Of a DNA stretch of 45,639 nucleotides, positions 22,544-30,955 are shown piece by piece (within the stretch, counting starts at the first letter, position 1; each line of letters begins with the position of its first letter). This DNA comes from CAZOKO01 sp964580455 (GTDB taxonomy: Bacteria > Desulfobacterota > WTBG01): NCBI GenBank assembly GCA_964580455.1, contig CAZOKO010000006.1:1-45639 (forward strand). Reading direction: 5' to 3'. The position numbers and the translations under genes are program-made. Below the pieces are notes generated by a model. That model worked only from the letters and a program-made list of their open reading frames with translations. It was not told where the DNA came from and searched no databases.

Positions 22544-24649
22544 ATGGAAAATCATGATGAACTGAATTCTAAAACAAAACCGGAAGAGGTCAAGGAAGAT
22601 TTGCTCGTGGAAGAAAGGGAGAGTAAATCCTCAGATGACAGCGAGAATGTGGAAGAGGAGTTAAGCTTTCAAAAGATTTTTGAAGATAGTATGAAGGATT
22701 TAAAACAGGGGGAAGTGATTCAAGGGGAAGTGATTCAAACCATACCTGATTATGTAGTTGTAGACGTAGGCTGTAAATCTGAGGGAAGGATTCCCGTTTC
22801 ACAGTTCCAGGATGAGAAAGGGCAGCTGTCGGTTAAAATAGGAGATAAAGTTCATGTATATCTTGAACAGTGGGAAGATGACAATGGGGAGATAGTTCTC
22901 TCTAAGGATAAAGCAGACCAGTTAAGAGTTTGGGAAGAGATCAATAAAGTCCTAGATAAAGATGGGGTTATTGAAGGAAAAGTTAGTGCTTTGATAAAGG
23001 GAGGTCTGTCGGTCGATATTGGTATTCCTGCCTTTTTACCGGGTTCTCAGGTTGACCTTCATCCGATCAGGGACTTGGGAAACTTGATTGGTAAAACTTT
23101 TAAATTTAAAGTGCTTAAGTTTAATAAGAAGCGGGGGAATATTGTTTTATCACGCAGAGCACTTTTAGAAAAAGAAAGAGAGAAATTAAGGAAGGAGACT
23201 GTAAAAACTCTTAGTGAGGGGGAAGTTGTCGAAGGGATAATTAAAAATATTACTGATTATGGCTTGTTTGTTGATCTTGGAGGTATTGATGGTCTTCTTC
23301 ATATCACAGATATATCGTGGGGAAGGGTAACCCATCCTTCAGAATTGTTTAAAGTCGGAGATAAATTGAAGGTCAAAGTGCTCAGTTTTGACCGTGAAAA
23401 AGAAAGGGTGTCTTTAGGATATAAGCAGATTAAGTCTGATCCCTGGGCCAAAGCAGAGGAAAAGTATCCAGTTGGTGCCAGAGTAAAAGGGGAAATTGTG
23501 AATATTACGAATTACGGTGCTTTCATTGTATTGGAAGAGGGTATTGAGGGTTTGATACACATTTCTGAGATGACATGGGTTAAGAAAATGAAGCATCCTT
23601 CTCAGCTGGTATCTGTGGGAGATATGGTCGAAGCTATGATTCTGGATCTGGACGTGCCAAGGAAAAGGATTTCTCTGAGTTTGAAGCAACTGGAGCCTAA
23701 TCCCTGGGTTCTCATGGAGGAGAAATATCCACCTGGAACTGTAATAGAAGGCAAAATCAAAAATATAACCGATTTTGGGATATTCATTGGATTTGATGAG
23801 GGAATAGACGGACTGGTGCATATCTCTGACATCTCTTGGACCCAGAAGATAAAACATCCCACTGAGCTCTATAAAAGGGGGCAGGAAGTAAGGGCAGTCG
23901 TTTTAAATATTGATAAAGAGAACGAAAGATTTTCTCTTGGTATTAAGCAATTGGAAAAAGACCCCTGGGATGAGATTTCCGAACGGTATAAGAAAGGACA
24001 GGTTATTGCAGGGACTATCACTAATGTTACTAGCTTTGGTATTTTTATCGAACTGGGGGAAGGAGTTGAAGGGCTCATTCATATTTCTGAACTAGGTGAT
24101 GATGTTAAAATGGAAAATTGCAAGTCGGGAGATGAACTTTCCGCTGCAATTACCAATATTGATAGGAAGGGAAGAAAGGTTAGCTTAAGCATAAAAGAGC
24201 TTAAGGAGACAGATGTTGAAGAGGGAATGACGGAATATATGGAAAGCCAGGGGGAAGTTACAACCTCCCTGGGAGAAGAGTTGAAGGAAAAATTTGAAGA
24301 GAAGAAGGAAAAGGATAAAGGAAGTGAAGAGGAAAGTGGACTGCAATCTGGAGTAGTGGAATCCCGGAGTTCAGAGGAAGTAGAACTGCAAGATGGTGGG
24401 TCTGCGGAAGGAGAAGAGCCCTTGACTGCGGAGGCAGTGAGTGAAAATGAGGAGGAAAAAGTATCAGAAGAGAAGAAGGAAGGGAATGAAGGAAGTGAAG
24501 AGGAGGGTGCATTGCAATCTGGAGTAGTAGAATCCCAGAGTTCAGAGGAAAAGGAATCAGAGCTGAAAAATGAGAATGAATCAGCAGAGGGAAAAGAGCC
24601 CTTGACTTCAGAAGTAGTAAGTGAAAATGAGGAGAAAGGAGAGGAATAA
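22544..24649 (+). CDS. rpsA: 30S ribosomal protein S1 with acidic C-terminal tail
   Basis: S1 binds mRNA on the 30S subunit and helps initiation. The 701-residue protein has an acidic leader (1-50), six S1 domains at about 55-121, 139-205, 225-294, 311-381, 398-468 and 485-551, then a 150-residue Glu-rich tail. E. coli S1 is 557 residues, so the tail is extra. It contains two copies of a roughly 50-residue unit, each with LQSGVVES, SSEE, AEG-x-EPLT and VSENEE. GEVIQGEVIQ (56-65) is a 15-bp direct duplication. The gene lies between cmk and sppA, with GGGGGT before its ATG. Confidence 0.96.
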   Translation: MENHDELNSKTKPEEVKEDLLVEERESKSSDDSENVEEELSFQKIFEDSMKDLKQGEVIQGEVIQTIPDYVVVDVGCKSEGRIPVSQFQDEKGQLSVKIGDKVHVYLEQWEDDNGEIVLSKDKADQLRVWEEINKVLDKDGVIEGKVSALIKGGLSVDIGIPAFLPGSQVDLHPIRDLGNLIGKTFKFKVLKFNKKRGNIVLSRRALLEKEREKLRKETVKTLSEGEVVEGIIKNITDYGLFVDLGGIDGLLHITDISWGRVTHPSELFKVGDKLKVKVLSFDREKERVSLGYKQIKSDPWAKAEEKYPVGARVKGEIVNITNYGAFIVLEEGIEGLIHISEMTWVKKMKHPSQLVSVGDMVEAMILDLDVPRKRISLSLKQLEPNPWVLMEEKYPPGTVIEGKIKNITDFGIFIGFDEGIDGLVHISDISWTQKIKHPTELYKRGQEVRAVVLNIDKENERFSLGIKQLEKDPWDEISERYKKGQVIAGTITNVTSFGIFIELGEGVEGLIHISELGDDVKMENCKSGDELSAAITNIDRKGRKVSLSIKELKETDVEEGMTEYMESQGEVTTSLGEELKEKFEEKKEKDKGSEEESGLQSGVVESRSSEEVELQDGGSAEGEEPLTAEAVSENEEEKVSEEKKEGNEGSEEEGALQSGVVESQSSEEKESELKNENESAEGKEPLTSEVVSENEEKGEE

Positions 24650-24654
24650 GATTA

Positions 24655-25548
24655 GTGAGAAGACGTCCCATCCTGACAGCTTTGCTAATTTTAATCGTTA
24701 TATGTGCTGTTTTCTTTTTGATGGTGTTTGGTATCAGCCATTTTGGTAATCAGTACGCTTTTGAATTCGGTGGTGACAGAGTAGGTATTGTCAAGATTGA
24801 GGGAACTATTGTAGAGTCCGAACCCATCATCGATAAAATAATAAAGTTTAGAAAGAGCAAGAGAGTTAAGGCCATTGTACTGCGGATTAATTCTCCAGGA
24901 GGGATGGTTGCGCCTTCCCAGGAAATCTATCAAGAAGTAAAAAAGGCTTGTAGGGAGAAGAAAGTTATTGTCTCCATGGAGTCTGTAGCTGCTTCAGGAG
25001 GTTACTATATAGCATGTACTGCCGACAAGATTGTTGCCAACCCCGGAACACTTGTTGGCAGCATTGGTGTAATTCTCCAGATTGAAAATATTGAGGAACT
25101 TTTCAACAAGATTGGTCTAAGAAGGAAAGTAGTTAAAAGCGGTAAGTATAAAGATATAGGTTCCATAACCAGACCCATGACAGAAGAGGAGGAGGCGATA
25201 CTTCAGGAATTTTCGGATGATATTTATAACCAGTTTGTTGATGCAGTGGCAGAAGGAAGAGGCATGAAGCGGGAAGAGGTTTTGAAGATTGCTGATGGCA
25301 GAATCTTTACCGGTGTACAGGCCGTTGGACTGGGATTGGTCGATAGATTGGGCAATTTACAAGATGCCATATCTATAGCCGGTGAGATAGTTGGGATTGA
25401 AGGGGAGCCAAAAGTTATTTATCCAAAGAAGAAAAAGCCTTCCATCCTCGACTTTATATTTGAAGAAGCCATTAAGAACGTTGCCCGAATTATAGAAAAT
25501 ATGGTGCATGATAAACTTAAAGTCTACTATTTATCCACCCTCCATTAA
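24655..25548 (+). CDS. sppA: Signal peptide peptidase SppA (short form)
   Basis: SppA is a membrane Ser/Lys protease that degrades cleaved signal peptides. The 297-residue protein has one N-terminal membrane helix (about 6-29), RINSPGGMVAPSQEIYQ, the nucleophile region SVAASGGYYIAC, ANPGTLVGSIGV and the Lys-bearing KSGKYKDIGSITRPMTEEE. It is the short half-length type, as in Bacillus, which works as an oligomer. The GTG start lies 5 bp after rpsA, so it is part of the cmk-rpsA-sppA operon. The last 20 residues are not conserved in my memory of the family. Confidence 0.93.
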   Translation: MRRRPILTALLILIVICAVFFLMVFGISHFGNQYAFEFGGDRVGIVKIEGTIVESEPIIDKIIKFRKSKRVKAIVLRINSPGGMVAPSQEIYQEVKKACREKKVIVSMESVAASGGYYIACTADKIVANPGTLVGSIGVILQIENIEELFNKIGLRRKVVKSGKYKDIGSITRPMTEEEEAILQEFSDDIYNQFVDAVAEGRGMKREEVLKIADGRIFTGVQAVGLGLVDRLGNLQDAISIAGEIVGIEGEPKVIYPKKKKPSILDFIFEEAIKNVARIIENMVHDKLKVYYLSTLH

Positions 25549-25600
25549 ATAGCTTTCCTTCTGAGCTTTTCCCAAAAATTCAATTCATTAAAAGCTAAAT

Positions 25601-25736
25601 AGTGTCTGACCGAAAACCCGTTTTCATCTTTTAGAAATTAGAAACACGCAGTAAAAAATAAATTGAGAAATTCAAAAGATAAGGAATTGAGAATTGAGGA
25701 AATACCTGAATTCCTCAATTCCTAAATCCCTAAATT
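25601..25736. repeat. 135-bp dispersed repeat, copy 2
   Basis: This is the second copy of the repeat at 5453-5585, beginning AGTGTCTGACCGAAAAC and ending CCTAAATCCCTAAATT. It has the same internal palindrome. It lies between sppA and the AhpD-like gene, ending about 28 bp before the latter's ribosome site. Confidence 0.8.
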
Positions 25737-25778
25737 TTTTTATCTTAAATTTATTATTTAGAAAGGAGGTATTAAGTG

Positions 25779-26123
25779 ATGGAAAATGAAGTTCAGCAGT
25801 TTCACAAGGATTTTACCAGATCAATACAGAAATTATCTAAAGAATCTCCAAACATGATTAGGGGATTTAAATCATTCCATGATCAGATCATGAAAGGTGG
25901 AGTCTTAGGTGAAAAGGAAAAGGAATTAATTGCTCTGGGGATTGCTGTTGCTATGCATTGTGTCCCCTGCATCCGCTTGCACACACAGGCCGCTGTGGCA
26001 GCTGGGGCAAATAAAGATGAAATCATGGAAGCAGCGTCGGTAGGGGTTTTAATGGGAGGGGGGCCTGCCTATACCCATGTACCGGAAGTGATGAAAACCC
26101 TTGAAGCTATGGGGGTTTTGTGA
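25779..26123 (+). CDS. Carboxymuconolactone decarboxylase/AhpD-like protein
   Basis: The 114-residue helical protein has EKELIALGIAVAMHCVPC followed by IRLHTQAAVAAG: Glu49, Cys61, Cys64 and His68, the ExnCxxC-x3-H centre of AhpD-like members of the CMD family. Such proteins act as small thiol peroxidases or reductase partners. The start is the ATG at 25779, 8 bases after a strong AGGAGGT; the overlapping GTG at 25776 is less well spaced. It appears single. The specific substrate is not shown. Confidence 0.9.
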   Translation: MENEVQQFHKDFTRSIQKLSKESPNMIRGFKSFHDQIMKGGVLGEKEKELIALGIAVAMHCVPCIRLHTQAAVAAGANKDEIMEAASVGVLMGGGPAYTHVPEVMKTLEAMGVL

Positions 26124-26468
26124 GTTTGTTGCCTGGTGATTTTTATAAGGTAATTTGAGGACATAGGAAGTATTGTGATCAACGAAACGATACTGGATAT
26201 TAAACAAAAAGGTATCGTTATTCGGTTGCGTTGCTCGTTCAATTATAGGACGCAGATTAACCCCGTTAGAAATACTGATAATTTACAGAAACGCTTAAGA
26301 GAATATAGATATAGTGCATTTTTTAGAAATGGTATAGTTCTTTTTGAGTTTTTCAAGAATCGTTCAAAACGTTTCCTATTTCTAACGGGGTGAACGCAGA
26401 AAACTGTCTATACTTGTTTTTATTAATTCTACATCCAATATCCGGTATTTCATTAAAGTGGAGGATTT
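26124..26468. other. Intergenic region with nested repeats
   Basis: The gap holds a GGTTGCGTTGCTCGTTCAAT type repeat, also present near 37770, interrupted by the CCCCGTTAG element copy A. A 72-codon frame here is made entirely of repeat DNA and is not a gene. Confidence 0.7.
26261..26390. mobile_element. CCCCGTTAG repeat element, copy A
   Basis: A 130-bp element begins CCCCGTTAGAAATACTGATA and ends CCTATTTCTAACGGGG, with 14-bp terminal inverted repeats. The interior matches copy C (reverse orientation) closely, for example AATTTACAGAAACGC and GGTATAGTTCTTTTT. CGCAG occurs on both sides. A sequence matching the joined flanks without the element is at about 37768-37815, so this looks like a real insertion. 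It has no coding capacity. Confidence 0.75.
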
Positions 26469-26768
26469 ATGGCGATAGTTGAAGTGAGTATAGTCCCCCT
26501 CGGTTTATCTACCACCAGTCTCAGTGAGCATGTTGCTCAGGTACTGGAACCATTGAAATGTTCAGGATTAAAATATACCTTGACTGCCATGGGGACTATT
26601 ATTGAAGGTGATTTAGAGGAAGTGCTGAAGTGTGTCCTCAAAATGCATGAGATTCCTTTTCATAAGGGGATTGGCAGGGTTTATACCACCATCAAGATTG
26701 ATGATCGTCATGATAAACCTGCAACTATAGAAGGCAAAGTTCGCTCTGTGGAAAGCAAATCCCGTTAG
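26469..26768 (+). CDS. MTH1187/YkoF-like thiamine-binding protein
   Basis: The 99-residue protein begins MAIVEVSIVPLGLSTTSLSE and has YTLTAMGTIIEGDLEEVL and GIGRVYTTIKIDDR, the pattern of the MTH1187 (DUF77) family, small ferredoxin-like proteins some of which bind thiamine. A GTGGAGGA ribosome site lies just upstream. The stop codon TAG is formed by the inverted end of repeat copy B (AAATCCCGTTAG), so the last residues (KSR) come from the insertion. The domain itself is complete. The binding role is family knowledge only. Confidence 0.85.
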   Translation: MAIVEVSIVPLGLSTTSLSEHVAQVLEPLKCSGLKYTLTAMGTIIEGDLEEVLKCVLKMHEIPFHKGIGRVYTTIKIDDRHDKPATIEGKVRSVESKSR

Positions 26769-26953
26769 AAATAGGAAACGCTTTATGTGATCATCTTCTA
26801 TCAATTCAAAAGGAATTCTACTCGTTGCAGAGAATATTCATTACATTTTCCAAAGCGTTTCCGTAAAATACCAGCAGAATTGATATACCATTTAATCTTT
26901 CTTGCTTTGTGTCACATACAGTTCATAATACCTATTGTTTTATTTCTAACGGG
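26761..26953. mobile_element. CCCCGTTAG repeat element, copy B
   Basis: A 193-bp element starts CCCGTTAGAAATAGGAAACG and ends TATTTCTAACGGG. Part of the interior (AAAGCGTTTCCGTAAAATAC) matches copies A and C; the rest is different, so this is a longer relative. The left end lies inside the end of the upstream gene and provides its stop codon. Confidence 0.7.
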
Positions 26954-26964
26954 ATAAATCCTGA

Positions 26965-26993
26965 TTGACAAGCCTTAATAATTTATGTACTTT
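26965..26993 (+). promoter_or_regulatory. Possible mgtE promoter
   Basis: TTGACA (26965-26970), a 17-bp spacer and TACTTT (26988-26993) fit a sigma-70 promoter about 90 bp upstream of mgtE. The -10 is imperfect. It lies directly after repeat copy B. I see no magnesium riboswitch in the leader. Confidence 0.4.
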
Positions 26994-27080
26994 TTAGGGC
27001 ATAAGGGATGTTGCTGTTTTTGAAGTGTGTTTTTTTAGTAACTTTTGTATCTAATCTAGTGTGAAGAGTACAGTTTTACT

Positions 27081-28442
27081 ATGGAAAAGGTATTAGAAAA
27101 TTTAGAGGTATTAGATCAGTTAATAGAAGAAGGCAGGGAACTTGATATCATGAAGTTGATTTCTAAACTCCACCCTGCTGACATTGCTGATTTGATTGAT
27201 GCCCTGGATGAAGAGAAGAAGAAAAAGCTCTTTGGGCTTCTCCAGGTCGAGACAGCCTCTGATGTGATTATGGAAATCGATGAAATCTCTCGTGAGCTCA
27301 TTATGGAGGACATCTCGCAGGATAAGCTCACACAGATTGTCGATGATATGGAGTCGGATGATGCCACTGATTTAATTAGTGAGTTGCCCGAAGAGCAGGC
27401 ACAGCAGATCCTCAGGGGGATTGACAGAGAAGACTCTGAAGAAGTTCAAGAACTCCTGAAGTATGATAGGGAGACTGCTGGCGGCATCATGCAGCTTGAG
27501 CTGGTTGCAGTACCGCAAAGTGTTACAGTAAAGGATGCCATAGAACAAATCCGCTCCTCAGCAGGCGAAGTTGAGGACCTCCATAATGTATTTATAGTAA
27601 ATGGTGGGAAGAAACTCGTAGGAATTCTCCCCTTAAGAAAGTTGATCCTGGCTTCTCCAGATATCCATATTAAATCCATCATGGATTCTGCAACCATTAA
27701 TGTAACTCCAGAAGTGGATCAGGAAGAAGTTGCTGAGATTTTCAGGAAGTATGATATTGTTTCTCTTCCGGTAATCGATCAGGAAGGGACATTATTAGGG
27801 AGGATTCTGGTTGATGATGTGGTGGATGTCATTGAAAAAGAGGTTTCAGAGGATATCATGAAGATGGCCGGGATTCCTGAGGAAGAACTGGTCTATGGGG
27901 GCCATGTTTTAGAAATTTCCCGAGCACGCCTACCCTGGCTTATTACCAATCTTTTTGGTGGGCTTCTGACTGGTTATTTGATGTGGCTCTTCAGGATTAC
28001 CTTACATGAAGTACTGGCACTGATAACCTTTATCCCTGTCATTACTGCAATGGGTGGGAATATTGGAATACAGTCCTCTTCCATTATGATTCGAGGCTTT
28101 GCGGTTGGTCGAGTGGATTTCAATAATCTTAGAAGAATTCTTTTTAAGGAAATAAAAATCGGCTTGATCATGGGAATAGCCTGTGGGATAGTTGCAGGTT
28201 GTGCCGCAGTGCTTTGGCATAAGGATCCTCTCTTAGGCCCAATCGTTGCCCTTGCTATGGTAACGGCTATAACCACTGCTGCTTCTATGGGTACTTTGAT
28301 CCCGGCCTTCTTTAAGAAGATGAAGATCGATCCGGCAATAGCTGCAGGTCCATTTGTTACTACGGCAAATGATATTGTTGGAATAATTATTTATTTAGGA
28401 ATAGCGACGTTCTTCTTAAAATATTTAATGGTAGGACACTAG
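27081..28442 (+). CDS. mgtE: Magnesium transporter MgtE
   Basis: MgtE is a Mg2+-gated channel in the inner membrane. The 453-residue protein has the superhelical N domain (about 1-130, with LHPADIADLI and ELPEEQAQQIL), two CBS domains (about 137-258) that sense Mg2+, and five membrane helices (about 285-450). The pore and dimer motifs AMGGNIGIQSSSIMIRG and DPAIAAGPFVTTANDIVG are intact. Length is typical. recO follows after 9 bp, so the two may be cotranscribed, although the functions are unrelated. Confidence 0.96.
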   Translation: MEKVLENLEVLDQLIEEGRELDIMKLISKLHPADIADLIDALDEEKKKKLFGLLQVETASDVIMEIDEISRELIMEDISQDKLTQIVDDMESDDATDLISELPEEQAQQILRGIDREDSEEVQELLKYDRETAGGIMQLELVAVPQSVTVKDAIEQIRSSAGEVEDLHNVFIVNGGKKLVGILPLRKLILASPDIHIKSIMDSATINVTPEVDQEEVAEIFRKYDIVSLPVIDQEGTLLGRILVDDVVDVIEKEVSEDIMKMAGIPEEELVYGGHVLEISRARLPWLITNLFGGLLTGYLMWLFRITLHEVLALITFIPVITAMGGNIGIQSSSIMIRGFAVGRVDFNNLRRILFKEIKIGLIMGIACGIVAGCAAVLWHKDPLLGPIVALAMVTAITTAASMGTLIPAFFKKMKIDPAIAAGPFVTTANDIVGIIIYLGIATFFLKYLMVGH

Positions 28443-28451
28443 GATAAGAGG

Positions 28452-29210
28452 ATGCCTCAATATAAAACACCGGCGGTTGTTCTATATTCTCAGGATTTTG
28501 CTGAATGGGATAAGCTGGTCACCATTTTCTCCAGAGATTTTGGAAAGTTGAAGGGAATTGCAAAAGGGGCAAAGAGAAGCAGAAAAAGATTTGGCAGTGG
28601 TCTTGAACCCCTGACATGTATTACCCTCTCCTTTTTTGAAAAAGAGGGAGCAGGATTAGTCAGATTAAATCATTGTGAGATCGTTGAATCTTACCCTGGG
28701 ATACATGATGATATTTTAAGAGTCGGATATGCCAGCTACCTGGGTGAATTGATTAACAAGATGGTAGCTGAGAGAGAAGCAAACAAAGAATTATTTACAC
28801 TACTTGTTACTTTTCTTCATTTATTGAATAAACCTTCCTTTCGAGAAGAGTTTATCAGAATATTTGAACTCCGTTTGCTTTCCCTCTCTGGGTATCAACC
28901 TGAACTTATGAAATGCATGATATGCCGAAAAGAGGTAAATGGAGGGAAGGAACATCAGTTTAGTCTGAACCGTGGAGGGCTCATATGTTCTGATTGTTTC
29001 AAGGATTCTCACAATCACCCTACACTTTCCGGAGGGACAATAAAGATTTTACAACGTGCTCAAACCATTGAACTTAAAAAAGTGACGCGTCTCTTTTTTT
29101 CCCCTCAGGCATGTGAAGAGAGCAGAAATATACTGCCTCGTTTTATTGAATATCATTTGGAAAAGCCCTTAAAGTCTCTCCGGTTTTTGAAGCAACTGGG
29201 AGTGAATTAG
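28452..29210 (+). CDS. recO: DNA repair protein RecO
   Basis: RecO works with RecR and RecF to load RecA on SSB-coated DNA. The 252-residue protein has the N-terminal OB fold (TPAVVLYSQDFAEWDKLVTI, then KGAKRSRKRFG) and the C-terminal helical part with a four-Cys zinc site (CMIC around residue 155 and CSDC around 179). The C-terminus IEYHLEKPLKSLRFLKQL is typical. Length is normal. It lies 9 bp after mgtE. Confidence 0.94.
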   Translation: MPQYKTPAVVLYSQDFAEWDKLVTIFSRDFGKLKGIAKGAKRSRKRFGSGLEPLTCITLSFFEKEGAGLVRLNHCEIVESYPGIHDDILRVGYASYLGELINKMVAEREANKELFTLLVTFLHLLNKPSFREEFIRIFELRLLSLSGYQPELMKCMICRKEVNGGKEHQFSLNRGGLICSDCFKDSHNHPTLSGGTIKILQRAQTIELKKVTRLFFSPQACEESRNILPRFIEYHLEKPLKSLRFLKQLGVN

Positions 29211-29214
29211 ATTA

Positions 29215-29305
29215 AGCAACTGGAGAAATGGAGTGGTGGAGTATTGGAGTGATGGGCATTGATAACTGTTACGTGTTAAAGCTTAAACTCGTAACCCGTA
29301 ACGTA
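29215..29305. repeat. Composite GTTACGGGTT + ACTCC repeat, copy 3 (inverted)
   Basis: GGAGTGGTGGAGTATTGGAG is followed by a spacer and then TTACGTGTTAAAGCTTAAAC and CGTAACCCGTAACG. This is the reverse complement of the arrangement at 6868-6975, including the AAGCTT-centred palindrome. It lies between recO and glyS. Confidence 0.7.
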
Positions 29306-29345
29306 GATACCTTTAAACTTATTTTTTACAAAAGGCAGGAAAAAA

Positions 29346-30671
29346 ATGACAGTTGAAATGGATAAGGTCGTTTCTCTTTGCAAGAGGCGGGGAATCATTT
29401 TTCAAAACAGTGAGATTTATGGTGGAATTGGAAACACTTGGGATTATGGTCCTATTGGGGTTGAACTCAAGAGGAATGTAAAGGATGCCTGGTGGAAAAG
29501 TGTGGTATATGAACGTGATGACATGGAAGGACTGGATGCGGCAATCCTTATGAATCCAGCTACCTGGAAAGCCTCAGGACACCTAGAGAGCTTCACTGAT
29601 CCTCTGGTTGACTGCAAAAAGTGCAAGCATCGCTTCAAGCTGGATGATATTAATGGTGATCGTTGCCCTGATTGTGGAGGAGAACTCACTGAAGAACGCT
29701 CTTTTAACCTTATGTTTAAGACTTTTATTGGTCCGGTGGAAGATAATGCTTCAGTTACCTATTTGCGTCCTGAGACTGCTCAGGGGATTTTTGTAAATTT
29801 TCTTAACGTCCAAAAGATGATGCGTCGCAAAATCCCTTTTGGGATAGCTCAGATTGGGAAATCCTTTAGAAATGAGATTACCCCTGGGAATTTTACCTTT
29901 CGTACTCGAGAGTTTGAACAGATGGAAATCGAGTATTTTGTTAAACCGGGAACTGATGAAGAGTGTTATAAGCGCTGGGTAGAGGATAGGTTCAACTGGT
30001 ATCTTGATCTGGGAATTAACAAGGAACACTTAAGGTTAAGGGAGCATGATCGAGATGAGTTAGCTCACTATGCCAAGTCCTGTGTTGACGTAGAATACCT
30101 CTTTCCCATGGGCTGGGCGGAGTTGGAAGGTATTGCCAACCGTGGAGATTTTGACCTGTGCCAGCACTCTGATCACAGTGGAAAGGACTTGTGTTATTTT
30201 GATGAAACGGCAAAAGAGAAGTATCTCCCCTATGTGATTGAGCCCTCGGCAGGTGCAGACAGAGCTACCCTGGCTTTCCTGATTGATGCCTATCGGGAGG
30301 AAAAAGTAAAAAAGGAGAAGAGGGTAGTGTTGGCATTTAAGAATTGCCTGGCTCCCATTAAGGTAGCAGTTCTGCCACTGCTTAGAAATCGCCCTGATAT
30401 TGTTGAAACAGCACGTTCTATTGCAGGCGATTTGAGGCGTGAATTCAAAGCGGTCTATGATGATACAGCAAGTATTGGCAGATTATATCGGAGACAGGAT
30501 GAAATAGGAACTCCCTATTGCATAACGGTTGATGTTCAATCGATGGATGACCATCAGGTAACAGTAAGAGATAGAGATTCCATGCAGCAGGTGAGGATTC
30601 CCATAGAAGGAATAAAAGCCTATATTAAAGATTGCCTTGCACAGGAAAAACTGGTTGAACTGGGAAGTTGA
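29346..30671 (+). CDS. glyS: Glycine--tRNA ligase, dimeric type
   Basis: This class II enzyme charges tRNA-Gly. The 441-residue single-chain protein is of the alpha2 type (as in Thermus, Gram-positives and eukaryotes), not the alpha/beta tetramer. It shows FQNSEIYGGIGNTWDYGPIG, a zinc-like pair CKKC...CPDC near residues 89-113, RPETAQGIFVNF, motif 2 RNEITPGNFTFRTREFEQME, motif 3 GADRATLAFL and a C-terminal anticodon-binding domain from about residue 340. An AGGA ribosome site precedes the ATG. Confidence 0.95.
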   Translation: MTVEMDKVVSLCKRRGIIFQNSEIYGGIGNTWDYGPIGVELKRNVKDAWWKSVVYERDDMEGLDAAILMNPATWKASGHLESFTDPLVDCKKCKHRFKLDDINGDRCPDCGGELTEERSFNLMFKTFIGPVEDNASVTYLRPETAQGIFVNFLNVQKMMRRKIPFGIAQIGKSFRNEITPGNFTFRTREFEQMEIEYFVKPGTDEECYKRWVEDRFNWYLDLGINKEHLRLREHDRDELAHYAKSCVDVEYLFPMGWAELEGIANRGDFDLCQHSDHSGKDLCYFDETAKEKYLPYVIEPSAGADRATLAFLIDAYREEKVKKEKRVVLAFKNCLAPIKVAVLPLLRNRPDIVETARSIAGDLRREFKAVYDDTASIGRLYRRQDEIGTPYCITVDVQSMDDHQVTVRDRDSMQQVRIPIEGIKAYIKDCLAQEKLVELGS

Positions 30672-30694
30672 GCATTTCATAAATAATTAACCAC

Positions 30695-30737
30695 GTCATT
30701 GCGAGCGAAGCGAAACAATCTCGCTCCTCGCAATGAC
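30695..30737. repeat. CATTGCGAG hairpin repeat
   Basis: GTCATTGCGAG (30695-30705) and CTCGCAATGAC (30727-30737) are perfect 11-bp inverted arms around a CGAAGCGAAACAATCT core. Related pieces occur at about 33700-33740, 35796-35821 and 35863-35979. It lies 24 bp after glyS and could act as a 3' hairpin, though there is no T-run. Confidence 0.7.
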
Positions 30738-30784
30738 AACTTTATTTGTAGTTTGCTATGATTTTCTGCGTATATCTGCGTTCA

Positions 30785-30917
30785 CCCCGTTAGAAATAGG
30801 AAACGTTTTCAACGATTCTTGAAAAACTAAAAAAGAACTATACCATTTCTAGAAAATGTACTATTTTCATAATGTTCTCTAAAGCATTTCTGTAAATTAT
30901 CAGTATTTCTAACGGGG
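30785..30917. mobile_element. CCCCGTTAG repeat element, copy C
   Basis: This 133-bp element begins CCCCGTTAGAAATAGGAAAC and ends CAGTATTTCTAACGGGG. It is the reverse-orientation counterpart of copy A with matching interior. The flanks (CTGCGTTCA on the left, TAAATCTGC on the right) match those of copy A, so the element has conserved outer sequence or a preferred target. It ends 38 bp before ppdK. Confidence 0.75.
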
Positions 30918-30955
30918 TAAATCTGCACACTAACTCAAAAAGAAAGGAGTTTTAT

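Larger units (their letters stand above)
30672..30955. other. Intergenic region with hairpin and element copy C
   Basis: The glyS-ppdK gap contains a CATTGCGAG hairpin (30695-30737), a TCTGCGTATATCTGCG tract and the CCCCGTTAG element copy C. No gene is seen. A ppdK promoter must lie in the element or in the 38 bp after it. Confidence 0.6.

Noticed and set aside
24258..24671. 137-codon minus-strand Leu/Pro/His-rich frame
   Set aside because: It is the complement of the Glu-rich S1 tail; the composition is an artefact of GAA/GAG codons read backwards.
25958..25975. AhpD-like CVPC site as a possible second selenoprotein
   Set aside because: Both Cys codons are ordinary and no in-frame TGA is present.
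26175..26393. 72-codon frame between the AhpD-like and MTH1187 genes
   Set aside because: It consists of dispersed repeat and the CCCCGTTAG element; no protein signature.
26990..27080. Magnesium riboswitch in front of mgtE
   Set aside because: The leader after the putative promoter is short and I see no conserved M-box or mgtA-like structure.
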